A stretch of 61,586 bases of DNA from positions 1-61,586 of the forward strand of contig JAPPGK010000061.1 in NCBI GenBank assembly GCA_028821405.1. The letters are read 5' to 3'. The notes beneath the pieces are model-generated. The model saw only the letters and a list, made by a program, of their open reading frames with translations. It made no database searches and had not been told where the DNA came from. A program made the translations under genes and the position numbers. Shown piece by piece: positions 15,975-26,213 of this stretch. The DNA is from Gammaproteobacteria bacterium. Its GTDB lineage: Bacteria; Pseudomonadota; Gammaproteobacteria; Pseudomonadales; Azotimanducaceae. How positions within the stretch are numbered: position 1 is the stretch's first letter; every line of letters begins with the position of its first letter.

Positions 15975-18644
15975 CTACGCCGCTTCGATACGCCGGTTTA
16001 GCACGTACTGAAGGATGCCCCCGCACCGGAAGTAGTCGATCTCCGTCTCCGTATCGAGGCAGGCGTGCACCGTAGTCTCGATCACCGAGTCGTCGGCCCG
16101 GTGGACTCTCAGCACCAGTCCCTGTCGCGGCTTGGTCTCATGGACACCTTCCGGGAAGGCGATGTCGACGATCTCGTCGCCGTTGAGCCCGAGCGTTTCG
16201 CGGCTCTCGCCGGGTTCGAATACGAGCGGAAGCACGCCCATGCCGATCAGATTAGAGCGGTGGATGCGCTCGAAGCTCTCGGCGACGACCGCCTTCACGC
16301 CGAGCAGGCGGGTGCCCTTGGCAGCCCAGTCACGGCTCGATCCCGTTCCGTATTCCTTGCCGGCGAACACGACCAACGGTGTGCCGACGCCTTGGTAGCG
16401 TACGGCCGCGTCGTAGATCGCCAGCTCGTCGCCGGTGGGTATGTGGCGCGTGTAGCCGCCCTCCCGGTGCGGGGTCATCTCGTTCCTGATGCGGATGTTG
16501 CCGAACGTGCCGCGCATCATCACCTCGTGGTTGCCGCGCCGCGACCCGTAGGAGTTGAACGTCGCAACATCGACGCCGTGCTGCTGCAGGTATTCGCCGG
16601 CCGGGCTCGCGGGTTGGATCGCGCCGGCGGGCGAAATGTGGTCGGTGGTCACCGAGTCGCCTAGCAGGGCGAGTATTCGGGCGCCGCTCACCTCGACGGA
16701 CTGGTCGAGGTCGGCGCCGGCGGAGAAGAACGGCGGCTCCTTGATGTAGGTGGAGTTCTCCCAGGCGTAGGTGGCGGTTTCGTCCACCTCGATGGCTTGC
16801 CAGGCCTCGGGCCCGGTGAACACGTCCGCGTATTGACGGTCGAACATGGCCGGCGAGACTTTGGCCACCGCATCCTGGATTTCCGCGTTGCTTGGCCAGA
16901 TATCCCGGAGGAAGACATCGTTGCCGTCTCGATCCCGGCCGATGGGATCCGCGTCGAGGTTGATGCGGGTTGTACCCGCGAGTGCATACGCAACCACGAG
17001 CGGTGGTGACGCCAGCCAGTTCGTGCGCACTTCCTGGTGGACGCGCCCCTCGAAGTTGCGATTGCCCGAGAGCACCGAGGCGACGACGAGGTCGGCATCC
17101 CGAATGGCCGCCGAGACGGGCTCGGGCAAGGGGCCGGAGTTGCCGATGCAGGTCGTACAGCCGTAGCCGACAAGGTTGAAACCGATCCGGTCGAGGTACC
17201 CCTGCAGACCCGTGGCTTCGAGATACTCGGTGACGACCTTCGACCCTGGCGCCAATGAAGTCTTTACCCACGGCTTGACGCTGAGGCCACGTTCCACGGC
17301 CTTCTTGGCCACCAGGCCCGCGCCCAGCATCACGGCGGGGTTAGACGTGTTCGTACAGGACGTGATCGCCGCGATGACTACGTCGCCGTGACCCAGGTCG
17401 TAGTTCGTGCCGTTGACGGGCACGCGTCGGTTGTCGCGCCCGCCGGCGAGTTCCAGCGCCTCGTCGAAGGCCCGGCCCACCTCGGCGATGTCGACCCGGT
17501 CCTGGGGTCGCTTCGGGCCTGCGAGGGAAGGCCGCACGGAACCCAGGTCGAGGTCGAGGGTTGAGGAATAGGCGGCTTCCACCGCGGTGTCGCGCCACAG
17601 GCCCTGCGCCTTGGCATAGTGTTCCACCAGGGCCACCGTCTCGGCCGGGCGCCCCGACAGTTCGAGATAGCGCACGGTCTCGGCGTCCACGGGGAAGAAG
17701 CCGCAGGTCGCGCCGTACTCGGGTGCCATGTTGGCGATCGTTGCCCGGTCCGCGAGCGGCAAGTGGTCGAGGCCGTCGCCGTAGAACTCGACGAACTTTC
17801 CGACAACGCCGTGCTCGCGCAGCATCTGCACCACGCGCAACACCAGGTCCGTCGCGGTGATGCCTTCGGCTAGCTCACCGTCGAGGCGAAAGCCGACCAC
17901 TTCGGGAATCAGCATCGAGATGGGCTGTCCGAGCATCGCCGCTTCGGCCTCGATGCCGCCGACGCCCCAGCCGAGCACGCCCAAGCCGTTGACCATGGTG
18001 GTGTGGCTGTCGGTGCCCACGAGGGTGTCTGGGTAGGCGACGTTGCGTCCGTTTTCGGTCTTTGTCCAGACCGTACGGGCCAAGTACTCGAGGTTCACCT
18101 GGTGGCAGATGCCCGTGCCCGGCGGCACTAGGCGGAAGTTGTCGAAGGCGCCCTGGCCCCAGCGCAGGAACCGGTAGCGTTCGGTGTTGCGTTCCATCTC
18201 GATGGCGACGTTTTCGTCGAACGCGGCGTCATTGCCGAACCGGTCGACCATCACCGAGTGGTCGATGACCAGGTCCACGGGCGAGAGCGGGTTGATGATG
18301 GCCGGATCCTTGCCCGCGCCGACGACCGCGCTGCGCATGGCGGCCAGGTCCGCAACACCCGGTACGCCCGTGAAGTCCTGCATGAGGACCCGCGCTGGCC
18401 GGTAGGCTATTTCGCGCGCTTCGGGCGCATCGTCCGCCCAATTCGCCAAGGCCTCGATGTCCTCGCGGCCGACGGTGACCCCGTCCTCGAACCGGAGCAG
18501 GTTCTCGAGCAGTATCTTCAAGGACATCGGCAGCCGGCCCACATCGCCGGCCCCCGCTTCGGCCGCCTTGGGCAGGCTGAAGTAGTCGTAGTCGACGTTG
18601 TCGACATGCAGGGCGGTGCGGGTGGCGAAGCTATCGCGGCTCAT
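15975..18644 (-). CDS. acnA: Aconitate hydratase A
   Basis: The 889-residue protein is a full-length AcnA/IRP-type aconitase converting citrate to isocitrate in the TCA cycle. The three [4Fe-4S] ligands are Cys430 in [10 protein letters not shown] and Cys496 and Cys499 in [11 protein letters not shown]. The N-terminal [20 protein letters not shown], the central [14 protein letters not shown] and the swivel-domain [15 protein letters not shown] are all present. It is a stand-alone gene followed at its 5' side by a family A hairpin and hsp20. Confidence 0.96.
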   Translation of the reverse strand: MSRDSFATRTALHVDNVDYDYFSLPKAAEAGAGDVGRLPMSLKILLENLLRFEDGVTVGREDIEALANWADDAPEAREIAYRPARVLMQDFTGVPGVADLAAMRSAVVGAGKDPAIINPLSPVDLVIDHSVMVDRFGNDAAFDENVAIEMERNTERYRFLRWGQGAFDNFRLVPPGTGICHQVNLEYLARTVWTKTENGRNVAYPDTLVGTDSHTTMVNGLGVLGWGVGGIEAEAAMLGQPISMLIPEVVGFRLDGELAEGITATDLVLRVVQMLREHGVVGKFVEFYGDGLDHLPLADRATIANMAPEYGATCGFFPVDAETVRYLELSGRPAETVALVEHYAKAQGLWRDTAVEAAYSSTLDLDLGSVRPSLAGPKRPQDRVDIAEVGRAFDEALELAGGRDNRRVPVNGTNYDLGHGDVVIAAITSCTNTSNPAVMLGAGLVAKKAVERGLSVKPWVKTSLAPGSKVVTEYLEATGLQGYLDRIGFNLVGYGCTTCIGNSGPLPEPVSAAIRDADLVVASVLSGNRNFEGRVHQEVRTNWLASPPLVVAYALAGTTRINLDADPIGRDRDGNDVFLRDIWPSNAEIQDAVAKVSPAMFDRQYADVFTGPEAWQAIEVDETATYAWENSTYIKEPPFFSAGADLDQSVEVSGARILALLGDSVTTDHISPAGAIQPASPAGEYLQQHGVDVATFNSYGSRRGNHEVMMRGTFGNIRIRNEMTPHREGGYTRHIPTGDELAIYDAAVRYQGVGTPLVVFAGKEYGTGSSRDWAAKGTRLLGVKAVVAESFERIHRSNLIGMGVLPLVFEPGESRETLGLNGDEIVDIAFPEGVHETKPRQGLVLRVHRADDSVIETTVHACLDTETEIDYFRCGGILQYVLNRRIEAA

Positions 18645-18697
18645 TCGGGATCCGGGGTTGGTCGTGGCGAGGGGTTGCGTATCTTACACGCAACCTG

Positions 18698-18722
18698 AGG
18701 GGCGACCCTCGCGGTCGGTGAG
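18698..18722. repeat. Intergenic hairpin repeat, family A
   Basis: GGGCGACC, loop CTCGC and GGTCG match the family A consensus; the outer right arm is degenerate. It lies between acnA and hsp20, upstream of the acnA start and downstream of the hsp20 stop. Confidence 0.55.
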
Positions 18723-18815
18723 GACTCGTGACGCGCGGCGTCAGTCCGGCGACGGGACGAACCCGCCGCCGACGGTTCCTGCCGCACCCGGTGTGATCCG
18801 GGTGCGGCGAACCGG

Positions 18816-19253
18816 TCAGGCCAGTTCAACCTCGATTTCCCGGGCCGTGGCCTTCTCGCTCTTGGCGATGGCGATGGTAATCACGCCGTCCTTGGCGGTG
18901 GCGCGGATGGCGTCGGCATCGGCGTCCTCGGGCAGTCGGAAACTGCGCGTGAACCTGCCGTAGCGACGCTCGCTCCGATGCACGCGTCCGGATTCGTCCT
19001 CGTTGGCGGATCGGCGTTCGCCGGCGACGCTCAAGACGCCGTCCTTGAAGGTGATGCTCACGTCCTTGGGATCGATGGCGGGCAGTTCGAGGTCGACGTT
19101 GTAGGCGTCGTCGGTTTCCCGGATGTCCACCAAGGGTCGCCAGTCGTGACCGTCTGCAATGAACGAGCCGGGTACCGGCCGGACATAGCGATCGAAGACC
19201 TGGTCGATTTCGCGCCTTCCGAAGGGAAAGGCATTCCAGCGCACGATGTTCAT
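18816..19253 (-). CDS. Hsp20/alpha-crystallin small heat-shock protein
   Basis: The protein has 145 residues, and AGGAGA lies just before the ATG. The alpha-crystallin domain spans about residues 40-140: WRPLVDIRETDDAYNVDLEL, then a DVSITFKDGVLSVAGER strand pair and YGRFTRSFRLPEDADADAIR, ending in the conserved ATAKDGVITIAIAK. It acts as an ATP-independent holdase in the cytoplasm. The AT-rich 140-base upstream region could carry a stress promoter, but no convincing one was found reading in this direction. Confidence 0.93.
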   Translation of the reverse strand: MNIVRWNAFPFGRREIDQVFDRYVRPVPGSFIADGHDWRPLVDIRETDDAYNVDLELPAIDPKDVSITFKDGVLSVAGERRSANEDESGRVHRSERRYGRFTRSFRLPEDADADAIRATAKDGVITIAIAKSEKATAREIEVELA

Positions 19254-19393
19254 TCGATTTCTCCTATTTCAGCTTGCGTGGTCAATCGTTGATGGACCGA
19301 GAAATAGGGCCGAAAAACAGGAAAAAAAGGCCTTGAAAACGGGCGCCATTGCCCCACGCAGGCGAAAAAATCGGAGTATTGGATGGGGGGCGA

Positions 19394-21118
19394 CTAGTAC
19401 GCGGCGGCCCCACCCGCGCTGCGTGGGTCGGAACGGGCGATGATCTCGTCGCCCACGCGCATGACCGAGTTGGCATCTCCGATGGCTCTTGCCTCGATGA
19501 AGTCGACATGGCCCATCGCCCGTAGTTCGCCCAATACGTCGAGTGCAAGAGCGCCGGGTTCGTAGCGGATCTGGTTCGGCAGCCATTGGTGGTGGAAGCG
19601 TGGGGCCGCGACCGCGTCCGCGACATCCATCCCGTGGTCGATCACGTTCGTCACGACCTGAAGGACGGTAGTGATGATGGTGCTGCCTCCCGGCGAGCCG
19701 GTGACCAGGACCGTCTCACCGTCCTTCAGGACCAGGGTGGGTGTCATGGAACTCAGCATGCGTTTGCCGGGCTCGATGGCGTTCGCTTCGGCGCCGATCA
19801 GGCCGAAGGAGTTGGGGGTGCCCGGCTTGCTCGAGAAGTCGTCCATTTCGTTGTTGAGCAGGAATCCGGCACCGGTCACCACGATCTTCGAGCCGTAGCC
19901 GAAATTCAGCGTCGTGGTGTAGGCCACCGCGTTGCCGGCACCGTCCATTACGGATACGTGGGTGGTGTCAGGGCTCTCGGCCGGCCAGCGACCCGCGCCG
20001 ATGGCTTGGGAACGCGATGCGGCGGCGGGGTCGAAGTCGGCGAACCGGTGACGCGCGTAGTCCTTGTCGATCAGCATCCCGAGCGGCACGTCGTAGAAGT
20101 CGGTGTCGCCCATGTGCTCCGCGCGGTCGGCGTAGGCGCGGCGCTCGGATTCCACCATGAGATGCACCGCGTCCCGACTACCGCGGCCGAGCGTCGCGAG
20201 GTCGTAGGGTTCCAGCATGTTCAGCATCTGGATCAGCAGTGCGCCGCCGGACGAAGGGGGCGGCATGGACACGATCTGGTGGCCCCGATAGGTGCCAAGG
20301 ACAGGTGTGCGCCAGACGGCGCGGTATTCCGCGAGATCCGTTCGGCTGACGAGCCCGCCGCCGCGTGCCATCTCGGCAACGATGAGATCCGCCGTGACCC
20401 CCTCGTAGAAACCCGCCCGCCCACGCTCGGAAATGCGCTCAAGGGTTGTCGCGAGGTCCGGTTGGCGGAATACGTCGCCGGCCTCGAAGGAACTTCCGTC
20501 GGCTCGGGTGAACTTGGCGAGGCTCGCCGGATAGCGCTCGAAGCCCCTTCGGTTGCTGACAAACTGCCGGGCAAGGTCCGCGGGCAGGGCAAACCCGTTC
20601 CGGGCAAGGGCGATGGCGGGGGCGATGATCTCTTGGCGAGACAGCGTGCCGTAGCGGGCGAGTATTCGGAGCAGGCCGTCCACGCTGCCGGGTACGCCCA
20701 CAGCGAGATGCGACGCGGTGGACAATCCGTCCACGATCTCGTTGTCGTCGTCCAGAAACATGTCGCGATGGGCTCTCAATGGGGCCTTTTCGCGGTGGTC
20801 GTTGGCCACGAGTTCGCCGTTGGCCAACCGGATCACCATGAAGCCGCCGCCGCCGAGGTTGCCCGCCGAGGGATGGGTCACGGCGAGAGCGAAGCCGACA
20901 GCCACCGCCGCGTCGATGGCGTTGCCGCCTTGACGGAGCACGTCGACGCCCACAGCCGTCGCGAGCGGCGAACGGGAAGCGACCGCACCCGACTTGCCAC
21001 GGGCTTCCTGAGCTCCCTGTAGCGGTAGGCCTGCGAAGGCAACAAGCGCCAGTGCGGCGAGTGCCGCGCCGACTCGTCGCCCCAATCGAGAACTTGCCGG
21101 CGATCCTGCTGTCGACAT
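19394..21118 (-). CDS. ggt: Gamma-glutamyltransferase
   Basis: The start is placed at the ATG at 21118, giving 574 residues with an N-terminal export signal (VGAALAALALVAFAGLPLQG); a longer frame reaches 21241. The self-cleaving site and nucleophile are in SPDTTHVSVMDG (Thr385, first residue of the small subunit). The GGGGFMVIRLANGE and TGSPGGSTIITTVLQV motifs, the latter shaping the gamma-glutamyl pocket, are intact. It hydrolyses or transfers the gamma-glutamyl group of glutathione in the periplasm. Confidence 0.94.
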   Translation of the reverse strand: MSTAGSPASSRLGRRVGAALAALALVAFAGLPLQGAQEARGKSGAVASRSPLATAVGVDVLRQGGNAIDAAVAVGFALAVTHPSAGNLGGGGFMVIRLANGELVANDHREKAPLRAHRDMFLDDDNEIVDGLSTASHLAVGVPGSVDGLLRILARYGTLSRQEIIAPAIALARNGFALPADLARQFVSNRRGFERYPASLAKFTRADGSSFEAGDVFRQPDLATTLERISERGRAGFYEGVTADLIVAEMARGGGLVSRTDLAEYRAVWRTPVLGTYRGHQIVSMPPPSSGGALLIQMLNMLEPYDLATLGRGSRDAVHLMVESERRAYADRAEHMGDTDFYDVPLGMLIDKDYARHRFADFDPAAASRSQAIGAGRWPAESPDTTHVSVMDGAGNAVAYTTTLNFGYGSKIVVTGAGFLLNNEMDDFSSKPGTPNSFGLIGAEANAIEPGKRMLSSMTPTLVLKDGETVLVTGSPGGSTIITTVLQVVTNVIDHGMDVADAVAAPRFHHQWLPNQIRYEPGALALDVLGELRAMGHVDFIEARAIGDANSVMRVGDEIIARSDPRSAGGAAAY

Positions 21119-21324
21119 GCCTTCAACCGATGGTTGTCGAAGACCGCACATTGAGAATGGATCGGCTCTCATTGCCATCGCGCTGCCTGCGACCCTCTCT
21201 ACATCTGCCTGGGACCGAACTCTAAGGTAACCTATGGTCATTCTGCGAGCGCTGGCGAAGAAGGTCGGGACTAGAACGACGTGATCCGCATCGCGATCCG
21301 AGCTGACTGCGCCACCGTTGCGCC

Positions 21325-21505
21325 ATGCCCCACTGGTACTTGAAGGCCGCGATACAGGGCGCGCTGTCCCGGTTTCCCGAGCCGCAGCGCTACAACCGCC
21401 TCTTTCAGCGCCATGTGACGCGCGTTCGCTCCACCTTGGCGACGATCACTTCTTAGGCAAGTGGCGGCAATGCGAACGACATATCGCCACCTTTCAGGAA
21501 GCCGG
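21325..21505 (+). pseudogene. Frameshifted N-terminal remnant of a SAM methyltransferase-like gene
   Basis: From the ATG at 21325 the frame reads MPHWYLKAAIQGALSRFPEP and a YNRLFQRHVTR stretch, then soon hits a stop. In a second frame from about 21430 it resumes with LGDDHFLGKWRQCERHIATF. Read together, these resemble the opening of class I methyltransferases that begin MPxWYxKAxxQ. The SAM-binding domain is missing. I therefore call it a decayed, frameshifted and truncated gene. The family match is from memory of the motif and is moderate at best. Confidence 0.45.
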
Positions 21506-21509
21506 CGGC

Positions 21510-21834
21510 GCCACGGAAGATTTTGTCGTTGCTGAGTGGATGATCTCGCGACCGTCCCGCGACCTAGCAGCCCGTCGGGCTTGTTAGCGTTAGCCGAAAG
21601 GTCGGGCTGGGTGCTAAGGCGGCTTGGGCTGGGGAAAAAGGCGGCGCCGCCAGGCAACAGCGTTTGTGGCGCTAGCCATCCAAAAAATCAGGCTGGCGAT
21701 TGTCGTCGACCTAAATCGGTCTGGCCAGTGTGCCGAGACTTCATCACTCAGGGCGTTGCCCGGCAACCCTGTTCAGTTTGGGTTCACGTAGACCCAACTA
21801 AGCTTTGGCGGTGTACTACCCGGTGGAGGCGGAG
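21510..21834. other. Non-coding stretch downstream of the methyltransferase remnant
   Basis: No protein-coding potential was recognised. The segment contains short self-complementary runs (AGCCCGTCGGGCT near 21570, GGCGGCGCCGCC near 21640) and short AT-rich tracts. It probably holds the promoter of the Arg-rich lipoprotein gene and decayed sequence. Confidence 0.3.
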
Positions 21835-24006
21835 ATGAACTGGACGAGTGTGTTCGGCGCTACGATTGCCCTCGGTTGCCTTGCCGCCTGTGCGGGGTAC
21901 GACGGTACGGAGGCGCATTACGACAGCGCTGCGGCAGACGTCGAAGCCGCCGGCGAGACCCCCGAAGCAGCGGCCGTCGGGGTGACACCGGGAACAGACG
22001 CAGACGACATCGCGACGCCGGAGACCGATCCCGAACAGTACCGGATCAGCGTCGAGATTCCTGTCGACGACGTCACGATTGACCGGGGCGAGAATCTCGA
22101 TGTGGACGCCCTGCTCGACGAGCGGACCTCCTTCATGGCCGCCGACTTTCACCTTCGCGAGGTCATTCTCGTTGCCCGTTCCCGGCGCGGTGGCAGCGCC
22201 GAGCTGATCGTCGACCAGTGGGCATCCGGCGTAGTCGATATTCCACACGGCGATGCCGAGTCCTGGTACGAGGTGCGCATTCCCGCCCCCGATGTTGGCG
22301 AAGGCGGCACCGACTGGGTGGTGGATTTCAGCGGCGCCCTGGATCTCAACCTTCTCGTCGTGGTCCTCGAACCCCGCGAGGGAATGCTTGGTGCGGACAC
22401 CGCAACGGTACGCGAGGTGGTGGTCGACGACGGCGTCGGCATCGATCCGCCCGCGGCGGTCGAAGTCGTGCCTGCCGAAGTGGTGCAGGCGGTGGAGTTG
22501 GTCGAGCCCGGGGCCGAGGTCCAGACGATTGTCAACGAGGTGACCGTGGAACGGCCGGTCTACCGAACGAGCACGGTGTACCGGTACGTGGACCGTCCAA
22601 TCTATAGCTACCGGGTGTCATGGATCTACGATCCGGCACGCTACTACGTGTTCCGGGACTACTACGGCTGGACCTATCGGTACTTCCCCGGCACGTGGGA
22701 TTGGCGCTGCTACGACGTGAGCTTCCGACTGCCGCGTCATCACCATCATCATCGCGACCGCCACCGGCATCGCGCCGACCGACACGACGGGCGTCGCTTT
22801 GATCGACGCGACGGCGACCGCCGGGGCGATCGGGACCGCCGCCGGGACGACCGCGATGGGCGCGACCGTCGCGACCGAGACCGGGATCGCCGGGGCGAGG
22901 GGCACCAGGACAACGAGGCCCGGGCGGTTGTTTCGCGTCCTAGCGCGTTTCGACGTCGCGTGGATTCCGCGAATGTCCGCGCTCGAATCGCCAGTCAACG
23001 CGACGTGGCGCCACGAGGCAGGGATCTTGTCAACACGGCCCGTGGGCGTCCCGCGAACCCGCAACGGACTGAACAGCCGACGAACCGTGGAGGAGCCAGC
23101 AGTGGCCTAGGTTCCGCCAACCCGCGCCCGAACCCGTTTCAGCGTCGGGATTCCGGGGTCGCGGCGAGCTCACGGGGAACCATCGCTTCGCGCCCAGGGC
23201 GCCGAGAAGGTGGTGGAGCGGACGCCGCGAACCCGACGGTGACCGTCACCAATGTCCGTCCCCGGTCCTTCGAGCGCCGGGAGGTCCGGCAAGGCGGTCA
23301 ACGGACCATGTCGACCGAGACCCCCCAACGTCCCACCCAGTACCGTCCCCCGGTCTCGACGCGTGCCACGACTGCCGAACCGCGCCAGGAGCACAGTCCG
23401 AATCCGAGAATCCGGACATACCAGCGTCGTCCGGAGCAACTCGAACCGACGCGGACCGGGGCTCTGAACGCGAGGACGGTGCGCCCACCCCGGCCCGTGT
23501 CGGACGGCGGTTCGCGGGCTCGGGAGGAAAGCCGCCCTTCGAACGCGCGTACGCGAACATTCCAGCGGGAGACGGACAGTCGAACCGTGCGGAGTGGATC
23601 GCGGCCGGCGGAACCAAGGCGGACGCCAACATATCGGACTACGGCCCCGTCCAACACGACCGAGCGACCCTCGGCCGATACGACCCGTTCCAATGCGCGC
23701 ACGCGCACCTTCCAACGACAGGCGGCGCCGCGGGCGGTCGAACCGACCCGGCCCCGAACGGTACCGTCACGCCCCGCGACCCGGCCGCGCGTTTCCACGC
23801 CGGTCCGGTCGGTTCCGCCCAGACAGGCAACCCCCCAGACACGACCGCAGCGCGCGACACCGACGCGGAATACGTCCCGACCGGCACCGCAGCGGGAACG
23901 ACCCGTGCAGCGGCCGCCGGCACAGCCGAAGAGCGACTCCGGAAGTGATGCCCGGCCGGAGGAGGGGCGCTCGAACGCGCGGACACGCACATTCGAGCGT
24001 CGTTGA
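21835..24006 (+). CDS. Large lipoprotein with Arg/Asp-rich and degenerate NARTRTFQR-repeat regions
   Basis: The ATG at 21835 follows GGAGGCGGAG and gives 723 residues. The signal peptide ends in a lipobox (Leu-Ala-Ala-Cys19). Residues to about 250 form an acidic, folded-looking part; the next segment is Tyr- and Arg-rich (VERPVYRTSTVYRYVDRP, YYVFRDYYGWTYRYFPGTW). About residues 300-360 are a His-rich then Arg-Asp repeat tract. The remaining half is Arg/Pro/Thr-rich and disordered, with a motif of the form (S)NARTRTFQR repeated several times, the last copy (NARTRTFERR) being the C-terminus. No family was recognised. It may bind polyanions such as LPS, nucleic acid or peptidoglycan; that is inference. 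Confidence 0.75.
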   Translation: MNWTSVFGATIALGCLAACAGYDGTEAHYDSAAADVEAAGETPEAAAVGVTPGTDADDIATPETDPEQYRISVEIPVDDVTIDRGENLDVDALLDERTSFMAADFHLREVILVARSRRGGSAELIVDQWASGVVDIPHGDAESWYEVRIPAPDVGEGGTDWVVDFSGALDLNLLVVVLEPREGMLGADTATVREVVVDDGVGIDPPAAVEVVPAEVVQAVELVEPGAEVQTIVNEVTVERPVYRTSTVYRYVDRPIYSYRVSWIYDPARYYVFRDYYGWTYRYFPGTWDWRCYDVSFRLPRHHHHHRDRHRHRADRHDGRRFDRRDGDRRGDRDRRRDDRDGRDRRDRDRDRRGEGHQDNEARAVVSRPSAFRRRVDSANVRARIASQRDVAPRGRDLVNTARGRPANPQRTEQPTNRGGASSGLGSANPRPNPFQRRDSGVAASSRGTIASRPGRREGGGADAANPTVTVTNVRPRSFERREVRQGGQRTMSTETPQRPTQYRPPVSTRATTAEPRQEHSPNPRIRTYQRRPEQLEPTRTGALNARTVRPPRPVSDGGSRAREESRPSNARTRTFQRETDSRTVRSGSRPAEPRRTPTYRTTAPSNTTERPSADTTRSNARTRTFQRQAAPRAVEPTRPRTVPSRPATRPRVSTPVRSVPPRQATPQTRPQRATPTRNTSRPAPQRERPVQRPPAQPKSDSGSDARPEEGRSNARTRTFERR

Positions 24007-24026
24007 CGTACGCCACAACGTGTGTT

Positions 24027-24047
24027 GGGCGACCCTTGCGGTCACCC
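24027..24047. repeat. Intergenic hairpin repeat, family A
   Basis: GGGCGACC, loop CTTGC and GGTCACCC form an 8-base stem with one mismatch and a 5-base loop. It lies 20 bases after the stop of the Arg-rich lipoprotein gene and between two convergent genes, so a transcript-end role is possible. Confidence 0.6.
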
Positions 24048-24174
24048 GGAAGCGCCCAAAGCCGGCCCGGCACTTCGCTCCACCGGTCGGGCGGGCCAAG
24101 CACCGCCCCCACGGGCCCGTCTGCCGTTGCCCCCATTCACCGGACGGCGGCCCCGGCCACGGTGTGGAAACTCG

Positions 24175-25415
24175 CTAGAAAAAGTACACGAGGCGCAGGT
24201 AGGCCCGGGAACCACCCCCGACGGTTAGGTCGTCCTCCACGTCGAGGCGGCCGAACTCGTCGCCTTCGCCGCCGAGCGTCTTGATCCACCCCACCTGCAG
24301 CCGTGCGGCATCGCTCGCGTCGTAGCCGATGGAGGTCTGCAGGACCTTGGACGCATCGGCCAGATTGCCGATCATGCTGATGCTCTGGCTTACCAGGGCA
24401 TGCCAACGGAACTGGGCGCCGAGGGCCACGTAGTCCCGCATCAGCGTGAAGGTCTCGCCGCGGCTCAAGCGGTCGGTCAGCGTTGTCGGAAGCGCGTCGA
24501 GGTCGTCGGGAAGCCGACCTACGCCGAAGCCGTTGTGGAAGAACTCGGCAAAGACGTAGACGGAACTTTGCGCAACGGGGAAGCTGTAGTCGACGTTGAC
24601 GACACCCGACAACGTCCAGCGGTCTTCGTTTTCGACCGCCACCAGGTCGGATCGGACCAGGGCGCCGCCGACGGGAACCCGGACACCGAACCCCGCAACG
24701 CCGCCCCCGTAGTGCCGTCCGGCCAGAAGGTCGACTTCGCGGTCACCGGCGAGGGCGCGGTATTTGAAAGCGACGCTTGCCGTGTCGCCGCCGATCTCAC
24801 CATGTCGGGCGACGGCCAGGACCTCTAGGTCGGAACCGTCGTCGAACAGGCGTTCGATCCGGATCAGGTCGTCGCCCGCCTTGTAGTCCTGGTCCACGGT
24901 GGTGGGGGCGAACGGGTTGAAGAGATCCATCGGGTGGAACACCAGGCCGCTGCCCCAACTGACCGCGTCCCGCCCGACCGTCACTGCCCATCGGGGCGTG
25001 CGGTACTTCAATGCGAGACGGTCAAAGCGGTGCAGCAGGCGGTGGCGCTCGCCCCGGTCGACCTCCCAGGTCACGTCGAGGAGGCGGCGCTCGTCCCCCG
25101 TCGGCGTTTGGTCGAAGGTCGGTCCCGAGTCGGCGGCGGACCCCACGGTGTCGCCGACGAGGTAGGTGCTGGCGTGGTCGACGACGACGGTCACCCGAGA
25201 GAAGCTCTGGCGCCAGAGGAGGCGTACATCGGCACCGTGGTCGAGGGGTCTCGACTCGCCGGTCACGTCGCTCGCGGGTAGCCACTGCGCGGTCGAGTGC
25301 CACTTGATGCGTGCGTCGAACTCGGTGGCGAGGCCGGCTGCCGCCACGAGGGCGATTAGCGCGCCCAAGACGGGTTGCGTGCCAAATGGCTGCTTGTTGG
25401 CTCGTCGAGGCCCGG

Positions 25416-25419
<4 letters not shown>
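24175..25419 (-). CDS. Outer-membrane beta-barrel protein of the LolCDE-like cassette
   Basis: The protein has 414 residues from a TTG whose bases overlap the stop of the upstream ATPase gene (TTGA). A signal-like helix (VLGALIALVAAAGLA) lies at about residues 17-31. The rest alternates polar and hydrophobic residues as in beta-barrels and ends in the aromatic YFF expected for Bam recognition. VGRDAVSWGSGLVFHPMDLF and NPFAPTTVDQDYKAGDDLIR recall DUF1302-like barrels. It is the last gene of an operon with an ABC transporter and a LolA-like carrier, so it may be the outer-membrane terminus of that system. Confidence 0.75.
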
Positions 25420-26102
<683 letters not shown>

Positions 26103-26152
26103 GGCCTTTGCCTCCAGCCTGCACCGCCTAGGATCGACGCTAACGCTCCCGA

Positions 26153-26172
26153 AGGGGCGCGCGGCCGCCCCT
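26153..26172. repeat. Perfect hairpin inside the ABC operon
   Basis: AGGGGCG and CGCCCCT form a perfect 7-base stem around CGCGGC, in the only sizeable gap of the operon, between the permease and ATPase genes. It could act as an mRNA processing or stability element. No T-tract follows. Confidence 0.45.
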
Positions 26173-26213
26173 GTTGAACAACCGGGGACCCCATGGTCGC
26201 CCTCTACGAAAGT

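Noticed and set aside
19332-19356. Sigma32-like promoter CTTGAAA, 13 bases, CCCCA near hsp20
   Set aside because: It reads on the plus strand, away from hsp20 and into the 3' end of the ggt gene, so it cannot drive hsp20; the -10 half is also incomplete.
19586-21022. Plus-strand frame of 478 residues opposite ggt
   Set aside because: The minus-strand ggt has complete catalytic motifs; the opposite frame has no recognisable domain.
23170-23990. Minus-strand frames opposite the Arg-rich lipoprotein gene
   Set aside because: The plus-strand gene has a Shine-Dalgarno, a lipobox and in-frame repeats; the opposite frames only mirror its repeats.
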